Positions 49,314 to 63,000 are shown, counted from the stretch's first letter. The stretch: DNA of 64,000 nt from Tetrapyrgos nigripes (GCA_013368315.1 JAACJM010000076.1:186001-250000); one strand, 5' to 3'. Notes: a model not told the origin generated them from the letters alone. Numbers and translations are program-made.

Positions 49314-50210
49314 GATTTGTTGGCTGTACAGAGAGTTTTTGGGAAGCAAAGACGATGAAACTGAGTTTGGACTGGTCACCAGAGGATACTTATACCTCTG
49401 TTCGGATAACTTCCGAACTTGAAGAATGTATCCATCTCGTTCTCGGGGACAGAGCCGATATCTGTGGCATGACTCGTATAAATTGGCCTTGGAGAGTGGA
49501 AAACTCTCAGTCGTTGAAGAGCCGAGTCAAGTCCGGGTTGGATCCAGTCAAGGGGATGTCCCGGATCCTGTGAAAAGTGAGGTGACGCGTCTCAAGCTCC
49601 TAATTTGAACTTCCCCTCAACATCAGTCGTTTGTCTGTCCTTCAGGCATGCTTGAATTCTGACCATCAATTCTAGACTTTACTCAATCATATCGCGTTGG
49701 ATACTGTCCCAACGATTAACTATTACAAGGGAGTGGCCGGCGTTTCGCTCCAGCTTCCTGGTGATGGACGAAGAAAGAGTATGTTGCAAGAGAAGCTACT
49801 CTCAATGAATAGTGAGAGCTCAAAAGCCAAATCAAATTGCAAGCAAAATTCAGACACAATACATGTATATGACCACGATAACATGAGGGAGAGAGCAGGG
49901 TCACAAAGTTCGCAGATAGGGGCAGGCAGGTCCAGAACTGCAAGTCATAGTAGCCAACTACTTAGGTGTAAACATTTCTTCTTTCGTGAATGTCATCGAT
50001 TCTGCGGACTTGCTCTTCTCCGGATCAACCATGCTGGTCCCAATAGTGTCATAGAGGCTCATAGAGCGTGTATTTGTCGATAGCGCCAAAAACGTTCGTC
50101 AATAAGGGGCTATGTCATTGCCATCTCGTGATCGCCTCGCGACCGTGGCGCGCGAGACTTAATTCGCCGTTCGCACTGAGTGACGGAGCCCCTTACTTCA
50201 TTCCATCATC
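49314..50210. other. Divergent intergenic, NmrA-like / YVC1
   Basis: About 900 bases holding promoters for both genes. There is a direct-repeat-like GGAACTTCCC area and an AAACTC..TGAACT stretch, but no clear site, gene or element. An ORF at 49697-50083 has no recognisable protein. Confidence 0.4.
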
Positions 50211-53200
50211 ATGGCCGAGAGCCAGCCTCTCCTTACGCCGTATGTTTCTTCTCGTTTTCTTCGTATGTTTCATTCACGTTGTTCTATCAGACAAGAGGTG
50301 GACACTACTCCAGTCTATCCATAATCCATTTGATACGAGCTGTAAGAACATGCTGTTTGACTGTGCTCAGCCTCATTGAACACTCATGGGTCTGGTATTT
50401 CAGGATGTAATGGTGCGTAACATGCTCTTAATGTGACTTTTTTGTGTGCTGACTTCTTTTCTTCAGCACTTTATAGGTAATTTGATATCTCAATGAATAC
50501 GTCTCTGAGCTCAGCCCTTTTGCAGACACTCCCTTGACACACGAAGCTGTGCGTTGTCCTTACTCTCAACTTAAAGGAGCTCAGTTAAACATATTCTAGC
50601 TTACCGCCCCGGACCTGACCTACACCCTAATCAGGCCCCTGGTCGAAAAGTATGCCGCAATGCAAAAAGAAGGCAACATGTCCATTGTGTTCTGCTTCCT
50701 GTTGAATCGAATCCAATTCCTGAATGACGACAACGTGCTCTCTGCTTCGATATCACAATCAAGGGCGGAACTCTGCGAAATTCTGGCCATCAGAGTTCTT
50801 CGGGAGTACGGAAACAATTTACTAGAGCTTGCAACTGCTCTTACGACTAGCTGGCCTGTTTATAATGGAGCAGATGAAGATTTCATGCGATTCGCTCGTG
50901 AAGAAAGAGACGATTTGGAAGAAAGAGTAGGGAATGCCTTTGAACTGGCCATTCTTGGAAGGCGAAGAGGTTCATCAAAAGCTCTGCAAGTCAAAAGGTG
51001 ATTGATAGTATTTGGACGTAAGCAGGCGAATATTTTGTCTCTCGGTAATTTTGCTCTGACGTAGATATCAGTGGGAAATGTGTCTATCAAGCCCAGAGCA
51101 GCCATTCTATCCTTTCAGATGTGATTATGGATTATGTCCCCTTTCCCTTTTGACATTGTCTCACTCCTTTCGCAGACTTACAAGCGGAACCCAATACACT
51201 TCTATGACCCTCATAGAGCTCCGTTACTGGACCATTACCGGTATGCTTTTCCATTTCCGATACAGGATGGATCTCACAAGTTTCTTACCTTTAGACTCAA
51301 AGTGCCTTCGATTCGTTCTGTCCTCGAATACTCAAAGTAAATCATTTTCCAGCTTCTCTACGGGAACTCATTTTAACCTTTTCGCTGCACAGCTTCCTCA
51401 TCCTCTTCCTTCTCTTCATTCTGGCTATAGAGTGGAAAGACCGAGACGAAATCAATCTTGTCGAAGCCCTTTTTATGATCTATGCCACAGGATTTGCTCT
51501 AGAAAAGGTAGCTGCCATGCAAGAGCATGGAATCAAAGGCATGAAATCTAGCGTTCTATGTTGAACAAAAATTGACGTGTCCGTCCTGCAGTGTATTTTA
51601 AAGGAACATGGGTATTTGGCCTATTTGCGCTTCTAAACTTGATCTGATGTTTTGCATGCAGAACGGTTTTGATTTGGCATTTGGTGAGCTCGCTCGCTCG
51701 CTTTGGCTTTGTGATACTATACTAAAAATTTCTTAGTGACGACATTTGCTGTATATCTTACACTGAGACTCTATGGAGTTCTTCATTCCAGTGCGCCACC
51801 TGCTACCAGTTCTTGTCTGTTGGGTACTGAAAATCGATCAAATAGATCAGTGGGCCCGTATAATGGGAAATGATTGTTTGGCAGTCATTGCATGTCTCAT
51901 GTTTCCAAGGCCAGCTACGTTCATTCCTAGGTGTATCCGCCACATTCCTAACGCCCGATTCAGATTGGTTTTCGTGACTTTGAAGAATAATCTTATGGTC
52001 CTTTCACTTCGTTCGATGATCATGCAATTCGCCGTTCTCATGCTGATCGCTGCGTTTTGTTTTTGCGGCTTCCTCTACGCATTATGGACGTAAGGGCTTT
52101 TTATCTCTTTAGAGGTCTCCTGGCTGATGTTTGCTCAGACTGAGTCGAAATCAAGCAGAGTAGGCCCGGACTTGGCTTGGCTAAATGTTGAATCTTATTC
52201 GTATCTGTACAGATACTCTGTGGGCTTAATTGCATGGTGGATGCTTGACCTCTGGTTTGGTCTAGATGCGAGCGGCTTTGATAAATCTGGTCCGTGAGTT
52301 CTTTTACTTTGCGGTCGTTTACTGAAAGTTTCTTGCCGTATATGTACAGCTGAATTCCATCCCATCTTTGGACCTATACTGATGGTTACCTATGCCTGCT
52401 TGAGCAACACGCTACTTTTGACCGGTGCGTCTCTTGACTACTTCACCACAATGCAACTTCTAATGGACTTCGAATGTATAGTCTTGGTTTCCGTACGATG
52501 TCTATTGAATCCAGCTGTGGTAAGTTTTACTAACAAACCATGTTACTCAGATCTTGTCCAACACGTTTGCTAAAGTGAACGAAGATGCGGCTGCAGAAGT
52601 AGGCTTTCAACTACTTTTCCTTTTATTAGTTCTTTGACAACCTTGATACTGTCCAGGTCATGTTCAGACGAGCAGTCTCAACCATCGAAGGGTGAGATAT
52701 AAATTCTGTAGCGTTGTTCCGATCACTAACTATTAATGAAGGGTGAAGGCAGACTCTTTGTTTTCCTATCAGCCTCCACTGAACTTGGTTGCCGTTTGCA
52801 TAATGCTTCCTTTGAGTTACGTCCTGAGTCCAAGGTGGTTCCATAAGGTGATAAATACTTGTTTCGCCTGTCGGAAGGGTCTCAACAATCAACCCATAGG
52901 TCAACGTATTTCTGATACGGACACTTAACTTTCCGACCCTTTTGCTTATCGCAGTTTATGAGCGACAATCCAAGAAACACGGTACAACTGGGTTCTACGA
53001 GACTGTCATAGTCGCGGCTGAAAATATGTACGATACATTGCCAAGACCCTTGAAGAGGATTTGTGAGAATTTGACCAATTCTTTGTCCACAAATAAAGCT
53101 GATTTTTCCTCTAGCCCTCTTTGAAAGACTGGCAGGGTCAAGCGGTGACATCTCAGCGGTATGACCTCATTTGCTCTTGAAGTGTCCTAGAGGCTGATAC

Positions 53201-54035
53201 GATTTTGCAATGATGCAGATTTTTGAGATACAAGAGGAGTTGGACACCAGTGCCCTTGACACAAGAGATGACATCGAAATGTCACTGGCGAACACAGGTG
53301 ACAAGGCTCCGACTTCACGAGATTCGCAGGCTGCGGGAACACAGTCACCGCTCCCGAATACTTCTACCTCTACCTCTCAAATCTCTCAAACCTCTCAGGC
53401 CGCGAACGGCCGCGTTCACTTCCAGGACCAGCCTTCCCCTTCTGCCAGCTCCCCTCATCCTATCATCCCGCGGCCTCGTATCAATTCTGTTCTCAATCGT
53501 GGTATTGAGGTTGCTCAAAGTTTCACGAGTCCGCTAGCCCAAATCTTCCAGCCTTTAATCGTTGATGATGACGGTGTACCACAAGAATCTGAGCAGGCTG
53601 AACCCTTGATCAGTTACGGCCCGGCAAGCCGTCGCAGGCTATCTTCCATGACCAGAAGAACGACTGCTGCAGATGCTGCTTCGCCCCGAGCGATGTTTCC
53701 GCGAAGTTCACCGAAGCAACAGCAGATACACGGGCAGTCTAGTCCGCGCCATTTGCCACGAAGTGAACAAGCTGCTTAGTCCATCGTCCATAGAGGAAGT
53801 CATGCGTGGTGAAGACGGTGTCATCTCTGAGAGCCCCGCATCTATTGGAGCAGGACCACGGCCAGGAGGAAGCAGTCTACCTACCGCTGGACAAGTGCGT
53901 GAGGGGGAAATAGACACTGCTAGTTCTCAGTTTCTGATGAAAAAGCTGGAGGAGATGGAGTCCAGGCAAGAAAGAATTGAGAAGTTGCTGAAAACCATCA
54001 GCGAGAACCTTAGTAGTAGTACCAGAGATGAGTGA
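50211..54035 (+). CDS. YVC1: Vacuolar TRP-like calcium channel Yvc1 (TRPY1)
   Basis: Vacuolar membrane cation channel releasing Ca2+ on osmotic shock. The start exon gives MAESQPLLTP. Very small exons at 50404-50412 (9 nt) and 50467-50476 (10 nt), then 50526-50548, give ADVMHFIDTPLTHEALTAPD in frame. The N-terminal region continues TYTLIRPLVEKYAAMQKEGN and NFEL-like acidic stretches. The transmembrane/ion-transport part includes LILFLLFILAIEWKDRDEIN, EALFMIYATGFALEKVAAMQ, NLMVLSLRSMIMQFAVLMLI and GPILMVTYACLSNTLLLTVL. The C-terminus is cytoplasmic and Ser-rich. It ends with a coiled coil (SQFLMKKLEEMESRQERIEK), joined by a 45-nt intron near 53735-53779, stop at 54033-54035. About 15 exons. 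A one-base frame slip is likely near 50320 (see findings). Converges on BYE1. Confidence 0.87.
50404..50412 (+). other. YVC1: 9-nt microexon of YVC1
   Basis: GATGTAATG lies between an acceptor TTTCAG and a donor GTGCGT and encodes D-V-M, which links LIRA to HFIDTPLTHEA. Confidence 0.65.
50467..50476 (+). other. YVC1: 10-nt microexon of YVC1
   Basis: CACTTTATAG between CTTCAG and GTAATT encodes H-F-I plus one base completed by the next exon (AC ACT CCC), giving HFIDTPLT. Confidence 0.65.
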
Positions 54036-54205
54036 TATTTGGTCAAAATTTAGGGTATACACGGCATGCACTATTTCACCCTACGCTACTGAACGAGCTG
54101 TGGTAATATTACATATTGGTTCTGGAATGCTACAGTCAATGAAATAACATTACTGATACATACTAGTCGTTACTGAACTGCATGCAGATGTCATCCACCT
54201 GCTCA

Positions 54206-57200
54206 TCATGATCCCCAACGTCGCAAAGAAGGAGGAGAACCCCCACCTCCGCTGTGCTTCCGAGGCCAACCAGAGTCTACAGGAGGCTTGGAGGAAATAT
54301 CATCGCTCCCACGCTCACGTCCACGACCCCTTCCTCGCCCTCGTCTACCTCTGTCACCACGATCATGGGGTGGACCATGCCGACTGCCATCGCGCTCATG
54401 GTGAAGAGGATAAGGGTAATCATGGTAAACATTGGGTCCTGGTCTACTTCCCCAGTTTGGAAGAGGCTGCTGCATCGGAATTTGCATACCAGGCCCTGGA
54501 GCAGGCATTAAAGGAGGTATGGGAGGTGGTGAAGGACCTGTAGGTACTGGAGAAGGGATAGTTGCTCCTGGAACGGCTGCCAGAGCTCGTGAAATCAATG
54601 ACATTTGCTCAGGCGTCAATGACGCTATCTCTTGAGCTAAAGCATTCTGATCAACAGGCAAAGTAGCAGCTAAATTGGCTAAAGGAGCCGGTAATCCGGG
54701 AAGAGCTATGGTGGGAGTTCCAGAAGGACCCGGTGTGATAGACGGAGGAGAAATAGCAGGAATTGGAGGAGGTGGCGGGGAAGCCAGTTTTCCTTTGTTC
54801 AGGATCCATATGCCTATAAGGTAATTTGACAACCTGACCTTGGGTAGTCGAAGGTCATCCAATAGCTCCATATAGTCCGGCAATGGGTCACTGGACAATA
54901 GTGGAATGATGTAAAATTCTCGACCAGGATGGTAGTCTTTGGGACGCTGGCCCCAAGGAAACACGAGGCCATGTCGGTTCTTTGCAATGAGAAATTCGGA
55001 TAGAACCTTGAAGCTCGTGTCGTCATTCGACGTCGCTGGCAAAAAGGCAACGGCGATGAGTTCCTTTGTGGGGTTCATTCGCATTTGTAGCAAAAATTTC
55101 GCGGAGTTCTCAACGGGGACGCGACCATCTATCCTCATGTGGTCAGCTGGGAACAAGGTCCTCCAAAGCAATGAAGTAGCTTCTAAAGATTTTCCACCCA
55201 TTTGCCGAGCTATGACGGGTGTTTCCTGGTGTATCGTGGAATCTAGAGGCATTTTTATCTGGAAAGTTCAGTCAGAAGAAGAACAATGTGAAGCGAGCTG
55301 TGATATGACATACCTTGCCAGACCAAACTTGAGGTAAAGCATGGAATGCAGCTTGTAGAGTCTCCGGAGATGACGTCTCCTTTTCTTCTAAGAACATGTC
55401 GAAGTCTTTATCATTTGCTTCTTCCAAAGTTTCCATGACCACATCGTCCGGCCCTTTTCCGGAAGGCTGTGGTGGGGGGACATCTGAGGTGACGGCCTCA
55501 GGGTCCACAGTTACTGGTTTTGGTTGGGTCCACAGGGAGTTTAAGTCGAAGGTAGGAACCTTTGGGGTTTCTAAGGCTGAAAAAGGGGGAGGAGATGATT
55601 CAGCCTCTGAAGCCGAAGCGGTGGGAGGTTCCAGCACAGACTCTGGACGTGGCATTTCGGTAAGAGCTTGTGTGGAAATGGGGGAAAGTGCTGGAGGAGG
55701 AGGTGGCGACACTGGTGGCACATCGCCAGGAGAATTCTCATCATCGATATTGATGAGGTCGGCCAGGTTCAGTTCTGGTTCAGGAAGAACCATCTCCGAA
55801 GACGTATTGAGGAATAAGGGAGGTCTTTGTACGAGCGGAGACGAATAGTCATCCACAGAAGGAAAGGAGGGTGGCGCACCCCACGGCGATTGCGGAACAA
55901 CAGGAGATTCTGGAGGAATAGAGACCGAAGCAGTACGCTGTCGAGGTTGGGCAGCTCTCAACCTTGCCATACGTTCCCTTTCTATCCTGTCTTCCTCTTC
56001 CTGTCGTTCACGCTCACTATTCCGAGATTGGCCGGTGACGTCCTCGATGTCCTCGAAGCCTTTATGAGTAATCTTCGCTCGAGGAGCCGTAGTCTTTTGG
56101 AGAATGGAATGTTCCAACGCTTCCTGTTCGGCAATCTTTATTGACTGCTTGAGCTCCTCGTTTGCGAGGTCGGTCGAGGACATAACCGATATTTCTTTAG
56201 GAGTTATTTGAGCAGATGCGATTCGTTTATGAATGACAATTCGGTCAGGTTTGCTAAGGTTGAACTGAAGCGTCCGGAAACGATCTCTGTGAGATGGACA
56301 AGCAACGAGTCAGTCATACAGCTTCGGGGACGACAACGTATATAAAAGTAGTGCTCACTTATACTTTGGACCTGCATGCTGTTCGCCACTCTTATCAGGT
56401 TCACTGTGTATCTCAAATACGCATAGCTCAAGGTCGTCTGCAAACTTCTTAGCAGCCTCCAAAACAGCATTCCTCTCTTCTTCAGACAACTCTTCTGGCT
56501 TCTTCTCAGCAAGGGTATCAGCCTCACTACGTACATGAGGATATTTGAGATAAATGTCCCGAAAGACCTCCTCAAGCTTCCCGAGACAGTACTTCCTCGT
56601 AGGATCATCCAGTGGGTTAGAGCCTTTTGAACCTTTTGATTTCTTGAGTGGGGGAGCGTCGTCAATGTGAGAAGCCTTGCGTTTGTTCGCTGGAGACCTC
56701 GCCTTCAAACGGTGTTTTCCGGGACGATCGGAGGCGTCGTCAGAGTCGCTTTCCGAAACATAGGATGCACGACGAACACGGCGCTATTTGCGTACAAGTT
56801 AGCTGACAAAACCCACTAAAAGACTAGGCCTTGGAACGTACCTTTCCCCGAGTACTGCTCTTTATCTCCTCCGCAACATAGTCATCATCTTCGCTATTTG
56901 GGTCTGAATCTGAGGGAACGTCGGGTTCAGGATCCGGTCCCGGGGAAGGTGGTTCCTCCTTTATCTCCGTAGGTGTCGGATGTGGGGGTTCCGCTGTCTT
57001 CTTCGTCTTGGGCTTCTTGGACGGTTTGGACGGTGCAGTCGTCTGCGCTGAATCAACAACCTCTTGTACGGCCCCAGGGCCTTCCCATGTCACTGTACAG
57101 AACGAAAGATAGCGTTAATTTGGTCCACTCAGAACATATACGTGGTTGAATAAATTTGAGAGAAAAATGACGCCCAGGCACACTGCTACCTACGATAATA

Positions 57201-57955
57201 CGGACGGTCTCTTTTCACAGGCACAACCAACGAGCAAATCTCAACACAGCCGAACGCAAATTACAATGACAACCGAGCACCGACCATGTACAATAATGTC
57301 TCGTAGATAGACTCATGATAAGCAACTATGCAGTATGACGAGACATGAAGATGGCATTATACACGATGTATGGTAAACAGCATAAGATGGGCGCAGACGA
57401 AGAAGAGAAGAGAGAAAGGAAGATAGCAGGTAGGACTGGTACTCACTGACTGAATGCAGGCCGGTGCGCTCTGAACAGGCTGGACAGACATAGACATCTG
57501 AAAAAAAAAAGGTGAGATGAGCACGGCACTCAGCAAAGAGCGGTACTACTTACTGATGTCTTCTGCTTCCCTCTCGCTCAGATTAACACAGGAAAAATGA
57601 TACCTGAAAAAGTTAGATGAGTGACCAAGGAGACAGTCAAGAAGTAGACGTACCAATCTTGGCATTCGCCACAGTACACCATCGGTGTACCATCGTCATT
57701 CCTCCTACATGTACAAAACACATCTGGTGCCTTCGTTGCACCCTTCTTTGACTTTGCTTTTGTCGCCGAACCACTGGACCCCGCTCCTTTGCCATTAGCC
57801 TTCGCACCCTTCACGCTCCTGTTCTCCTTCTCCGATGCCTGATCATCTGTCTCGAATGGAGCACCATTTGCGTCTTGAGAAGAAGCCGGAGCAGGATTAG
57901 ACAAAGCAGCAGCAGCCGCAGCCGCCTTCGATGCTCGGGTCGTACGACTACTCAT
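54206..57955 (-). CDS. BYE1: Bye1-type PHD / TFIIS-central / SPOC protein
   Basis: Nuclear protein that binds the RNA polymerase II jaw through a TFIIS-like domain and reads histone H3 K4 methylation through its PHD finger. Start at 57955: MSSRTTRASKAAAAAAALSN; a longer in-frame start at 58051 exists but adds nothing conserved. The PHD finger reads FCTCRRNDDGTPMVYCGECQ, then WYHFSCVNLSEREAEDI and YVCPACSERTG. An acidic linker is followed by the TFIIS-like domain (YCLGKLEEVFRDIYLKYPHV, then FRTLQFNLSKPDRIVIHKRI and TPKEISVMSSTDLANEELKQ). The SPOC domain runs LPQVWSGKV joined to IKMPLDSTIHQETPVIARQM, with FPADHMRIDGRVPV and PWGQRPKDYHPGREFYIIPL. The tail is Pro- and RGG-rich. Introns include an unusually long one of about 360 nt (57094-57454). 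Converges on YVC1. Confidence 0.92.
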
Positions 57956-60085
57956 AGTTCGCTGGGTATACCGTATATGTCCACACCGCTGAACGTTCGT
58001 TCTCGAGATCAACAGAGTTGGCAACAGAAAAAACGGTCGTCGATAAGCCATGACTCAGCCGCTTTGCCCGTTTTCCCATCACGGGACTATGACGAAGACA
58101 CTGACGTCAGATGTCCATTTAACTTTTCTTATCCTTTTTTCTTGCTCTTCACTCCGTTTCCATGTACTTACAACCTCGACCTCAGTCTTCGTGGTATCAA
58201 ATGTCAATCTCAATTTGACTTCTGAAGAAGTATAGGATGAAGTCATACCTAAGACCACCGTATATATTCGCTATATTGGAACGGTATTGGAACGTAGAAA
58301 ATGACCTCACTCTGAAGCCAAACGGTATTCGGTTTCCAGGCGAGGCATAGTCTGTACCTGGCCGCCCTCGTCCTTGTTCCTGGTGCTATCCTGTGCTATC
58401 CCCTGAATCACCGGCGACACCGTTTCTGCGTAGTGGTTTTTCTCTGCATTCTTAGAGTCCCCGCCGTCTTCTCAGTATGAATAGACGAATTTTGACCCGA
58501 CTAGGCTTTCGATCGGATTCAGGTTTGTTCTTACCCTTTTCGTAACATGACAGGTGTTCAGGTGGAACATACGCCAATACGCGCCCCTCTTTGAAGTCTT
58601 CTGCCGTCTGTGATACAGCCAGGGATACAGCTCAATATACAGACATTGTCATGGCTATATATTCAACATACAAACATACGTCATAGCTCACATATCATTT
58701 GCTGATGAAAATGCTTCTCTGCATGCATATGTGGCGTAGCACGACAAGTCAGCTGAGTGTTGTCTTCTCGATTTCCTGTGCGGTCTATTACAGTCTATTA
58801 CTCAACTATTACTGGCGGAATGAATGACAGGACAGCTTTGCACAGTCGAGTCGGGAACAAAGTACAAGCTTGAGGCCTTGAGGCTTGGAATTAGTCTTCT
58901 CTCTCGTATCTTCGGTTTGTCTATCACATACATAATAATATCAGATTCACACCTAATCTTCGTTACTGTCAGCTGAGATAGTTGTGCGGAGCTTGCAAGA
59001 TCAAGAATGTCCCAAAACATTCCAAAGGCGGGGCTATCGCACCAGAGAATCACGGATGCTTTCACGGCGGTTTGACGAAGGAATCCCACCGTGAAAATGC
59101 TCATGGGATTATGACGCCGGCGGTTTCGAGAGGAATCTAATCACATTTTATCAAAGCTTCCAATACTCTGGGCCGTGGTTTCCATCAGCGAAATTTAGGA
59201 TCAATCGGCCCTCCTGGACGAATCGGGAGAGCTTCTGAGAGACGAGGACGGAGCTCGAGGCGTACAGAACCGATAACGGCGCGGATTGGTTAACAAGGAA
59301 CGACCGATGTTAGTCTGACCAAGACTGAGGAAGGAACATACGAGAGCGTCACTGATTAGAGCGATCAGATGCCATTTCAAATACATCATGTTAGATATCA
59401 TTTATACGTTCTATGATGCAACCGCGTGCAGCTGGCAGAGAGTGCCGGCAGGATGTGAAGGGATAGGCAGAGACAGAGGTAGGCAATAAGAGGGTAGTTG
59501 TAGTGGGGGTGTAATGATAGAACGAGGGTGTATGTATGTACCTAGTTCTATGGCAGAAAGATTAATTGGTGGCTCGAATTCCAAGTTGGCTTGCAAACAA
59601 ATGGCAATCACGTAAGTCGTAGGAAACCCAATATGGACAGAAATGAGCTGTTTGATCGCAAGTACTCCTCTTTCTTCTGGCTGCACCTTGAGCCAGATCC
59701 CGGGCTTCAGCTTTGCCCTCGTGGTTTGCTCCAAACCACCACTGTCTGCTCCGACAACGTCCGCAGTCTTTCTTTGTCACTGTCTGCATCGTGTTCGTCG
59801 CCGTTGTCACCGACGTCACCTCTTGCTCGACGGTCCTCAGGCGGTCAAGCTACGCTAGCTCGTCAATCCGGGGCAATAAGATCATCAAAGACTCTTCAGA
59901 AGCATTCTTTCGTCAGAGGTACGTTTGCCATGGGCCGATTTTCCCTTTCTGGTCGCTCTGCGCTCCGGAGGGGGTAAGGATGAATTTTGTGCTGATTCGG
60001 TGTCTGCAGTCCTACTGAGCGGATCCGGTGCCCTAAATTGATTTGACATTCCTCCTTCCCTCCGACGCGACGTCTGGGCCTTTCC
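57956..60085. other. Long divergent intergenic, no gene recognised
   Basis: 2.1 kb between the starts of BYE1 and the kinase gene, the longest gap in the window. Short direct repeats occur (ATTGGAACG twice at about 58275; CAGTCTATTA twice at about 58790). Frames on both strands at 58802-59104, 59411-59819 and 59591-59977 resemble no protein I know. It may hold a long leader of the kinase gene or non-coding transcripts. Confidence 0.45.
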
Positions 60086-63000
60086 ATGGCTACTGTCTTA
60101 TCTTCTTCAAACGTACCCGGTCCTTTCCAAATGCCCTCCTCACATCGTCGCGGCTCTGCGTCTGCCCCTCTACCTCCTCCCTCGACTTCTCCCTCTTCCC
60201 GGAAGCAGCCTTCTCAGACCTCTTCATCTATCGCTCATGACTCGACTCTCAAGCCATTCACCCGTATACGTTCAACCCTTGAACAGAGCCTGCGTGCTGC
60301 CACCAGGTCCAAGAAGATGCCCGTTCCCGTTCCTGATGATTTCGCGACTCTCACTACTCGCCAATCTAAAGGAAAGGAACGGGCCATCGTGGAAGAACCC
60401 AAAGAAAAGTCGGGCGGTATGCTTCGGAGGTTAGAGTCCAAAGTTAACTTTCGTCGTTCCGGCAGGGAATCTGTCACTCCTTCAGCATCACCTATACCGC
60501 CTCCAAGTTCACCATCTTCCCCGAGGAAAAAGGAGGAAAAGGTGCGCGTAGCAGGCAATACTAGCTACATTACACCCAGTCTAAGACAGGCTTCCATATC
60601 CTCCCCTGCCCTACATCTGTCATCACAGGCACTACCTTCTCCAAAGTCACAACCCTCGGTATTCGCTTCTTCATCGTCAAACACCGACGTATTAGCGTCC
60701 CCGGTCCGAGAAAGGACACGACGTTCTCTACAACCCCCTCCTAAAGAATCTATAGGTTCATCTCGCCATGAAATTAGAGGTCGCAGCTCTCACACTCTTT
60801 CAAACTCGAAAGAGCCGACAACGCGTCATAGATCGACAAAGTCGTCCCCAGTAGACATACCGGCGTCGCCATCCACTTCATCACTTATCAACCACCCAGA
60901 GAGCCCCAAAAATTCCACCATGGAGTTATCAAGTCCTCCAGACACGCCAACACCCAAGGCTTCCAGGTCCAAATTTACACGACACCTGTCACTCGCTGGT
61001 ACCAGCTCAGGGACGCCATTAAACAGCCCACCTGGATCTCCTATAGTTCCTCGTGCAACCAGCCCTATTCGTGCTCGATCACCGACAACGACGCGTCGAG
61101 TTACGCCATCCCGTGGCCTCTCATCCTCGTCTACTTCTCATCTTCCGATAAGTCCTAGTTCTTCTCCTACACCGGGAAAATTTCGAGACACCGCGCGTCG
61201 AACTTCGTTTGACTCACCGAGAAGGCCTTTACTATCTAGAGAGGATTCACCTTCGCCTGTCCTACCGAGACCAATCTCTCCCAATCAGCGTTCCTATGCT
61301 CAAAACAGGCATTACAGCATCTCGTCAACTTCTTTGAATGAACCTTCCAACCCTGAGCAACGCGAAATTATCAGGACCGCGTCGTCAATGCTTTGTAAGA
61401 CAGTCCTCAAGCCGCCACCCCATATGAGCCATACCGATGCTGGAATCCGAGCTTGGGAGGAAGTAGAGGTGCGAACTAGGGCTTTGGTGCGTTTGGAGCG
61501 AATATGGGGCAAGAGTGGGATCTCTGCTAGTTCAAGTAATGTACAAGTTGGTGTCATGTCATCAAGTGGACTCAGTGCAGCGGGAGAGGAACGAGAACGG
61601 AGGCTCTTCACAGAAGCATTGAGAGATGGATATGTTTTATGCCAGTGCGTATTGTCGCCTTCTATTGAGTATTCCAGGTTGCTAATTCTGTATGTTCAGG
61701 CTCCTGAACAAAATTCGGCAAACCAATGTAGTGCGACCAGATCCACGAGAGGATGGCTTTTCGCGGACTTCAAACATCACCAAGTTTCTGGCTGCGTGTT
61801 CGTCGTATGGGCTTTCTAACGAGGAACTCTTTCTAAGGGATGATTTGATCGAGGCTTCTGGGGAATCTCTCGCTCGAGTAGCGAAGACGATCATCGCCCT
61901 CATCAAGTCCATTGACTCCCCTATCGCTGACCGGAGCAAGCTGATATCAGGCAGAGGTTCTAGTGGTGGTCATCCAAACGTTTCGGGCCCATACAAGCTT
62001 GGATCGCATCCGGCATCATCATCGTCTCCGAATTTGTTCATTTCTACAGCCGGTGGGACCCGTCCCACATCTCCATCATCCCCGACAAGGAAACGTTGGA
62101 GTCCTTCAGGTTTACCCACAGTACGATCCGACAGTCCAAACGAGGGAACCGTCTCCAGGGCCGGGGGCAAAATGCAAGATCGAAACAATGATCAAGAGGA
62201 GGCCCCAATTGGGGAGGATAGGAACAAGGATGCCCCTTCACCACCTCCCAAATCTCCTCTCCGCGCTCGTTCCCCAACTAAACCAGCCAACGTACCGGAC
62301 GAGGGACGTGCACTTCTTAACTGGGCCCGACACAACGCTTCACCTTCTCGCGTCTCAGCCGTTGACTCTACTCGTGCTTCAGCCGGCGACGATTCTCCTA
62401 TCTCGCATAGTGACCACAACCCTCGACAATCCATGGCATCCACCACCATGACCGAAGTCAGCACATCCACGGTCACCACTGTCATGTCTAGTCTGATGGA
62501 TGTTGGAAGGAGTAGTAGTGCTGGCTTCAGTAAGTTTGGAACAATCCGAACCGTGACCACTGAGGCGACCTCAGAGACGCCTTCCATTACTCGCACGGAA
62601 GGCATTTCTATAGCAGATGACCTTAGGAAACGAGGAAATGATCCGAGGGAGAAGAAGTTGAGCGAGATACCGGTGGTGGACTTGTCAAGGGTAGCAGAGG
62701 AGACGGATGATGGCGAGTCAAGTCGTAGGGTCAAGGGACGGGAAGAGAAGAGACGTGTAGAAAAGGACTCAGAGAGAGTGGAAAGGATAAGGCTTGGCAA
62801 AGGTAAATGGCCAGAAGACTTTATGGACGCCCTTGGAAATCACATCAATCAAACACCGCCCAGTCCGGCTTCACCATTAGATCTTGACGAGCGAATGAGA
62901 CGATCATCATCTCAGCTTTCCAGTTCGCCACGAAAACTTGCCGTCGTTGATGGAGGACGTCGTAATGAGAGTGTCGAATCTTTGCCTCAGTTCCCGCGAA

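Noticed and set aside
57094..57454. Box C/D snoRNA inside the long BYE1 intron
   Set aside because: I looked for the TGATGA and CTGA boxes on the BYE1 strand and found no properly placed pair.
59411..59819. Possible small minus-strand gene
   Set aside because: Frames change without convincing splice sites and the residues match no family I know.
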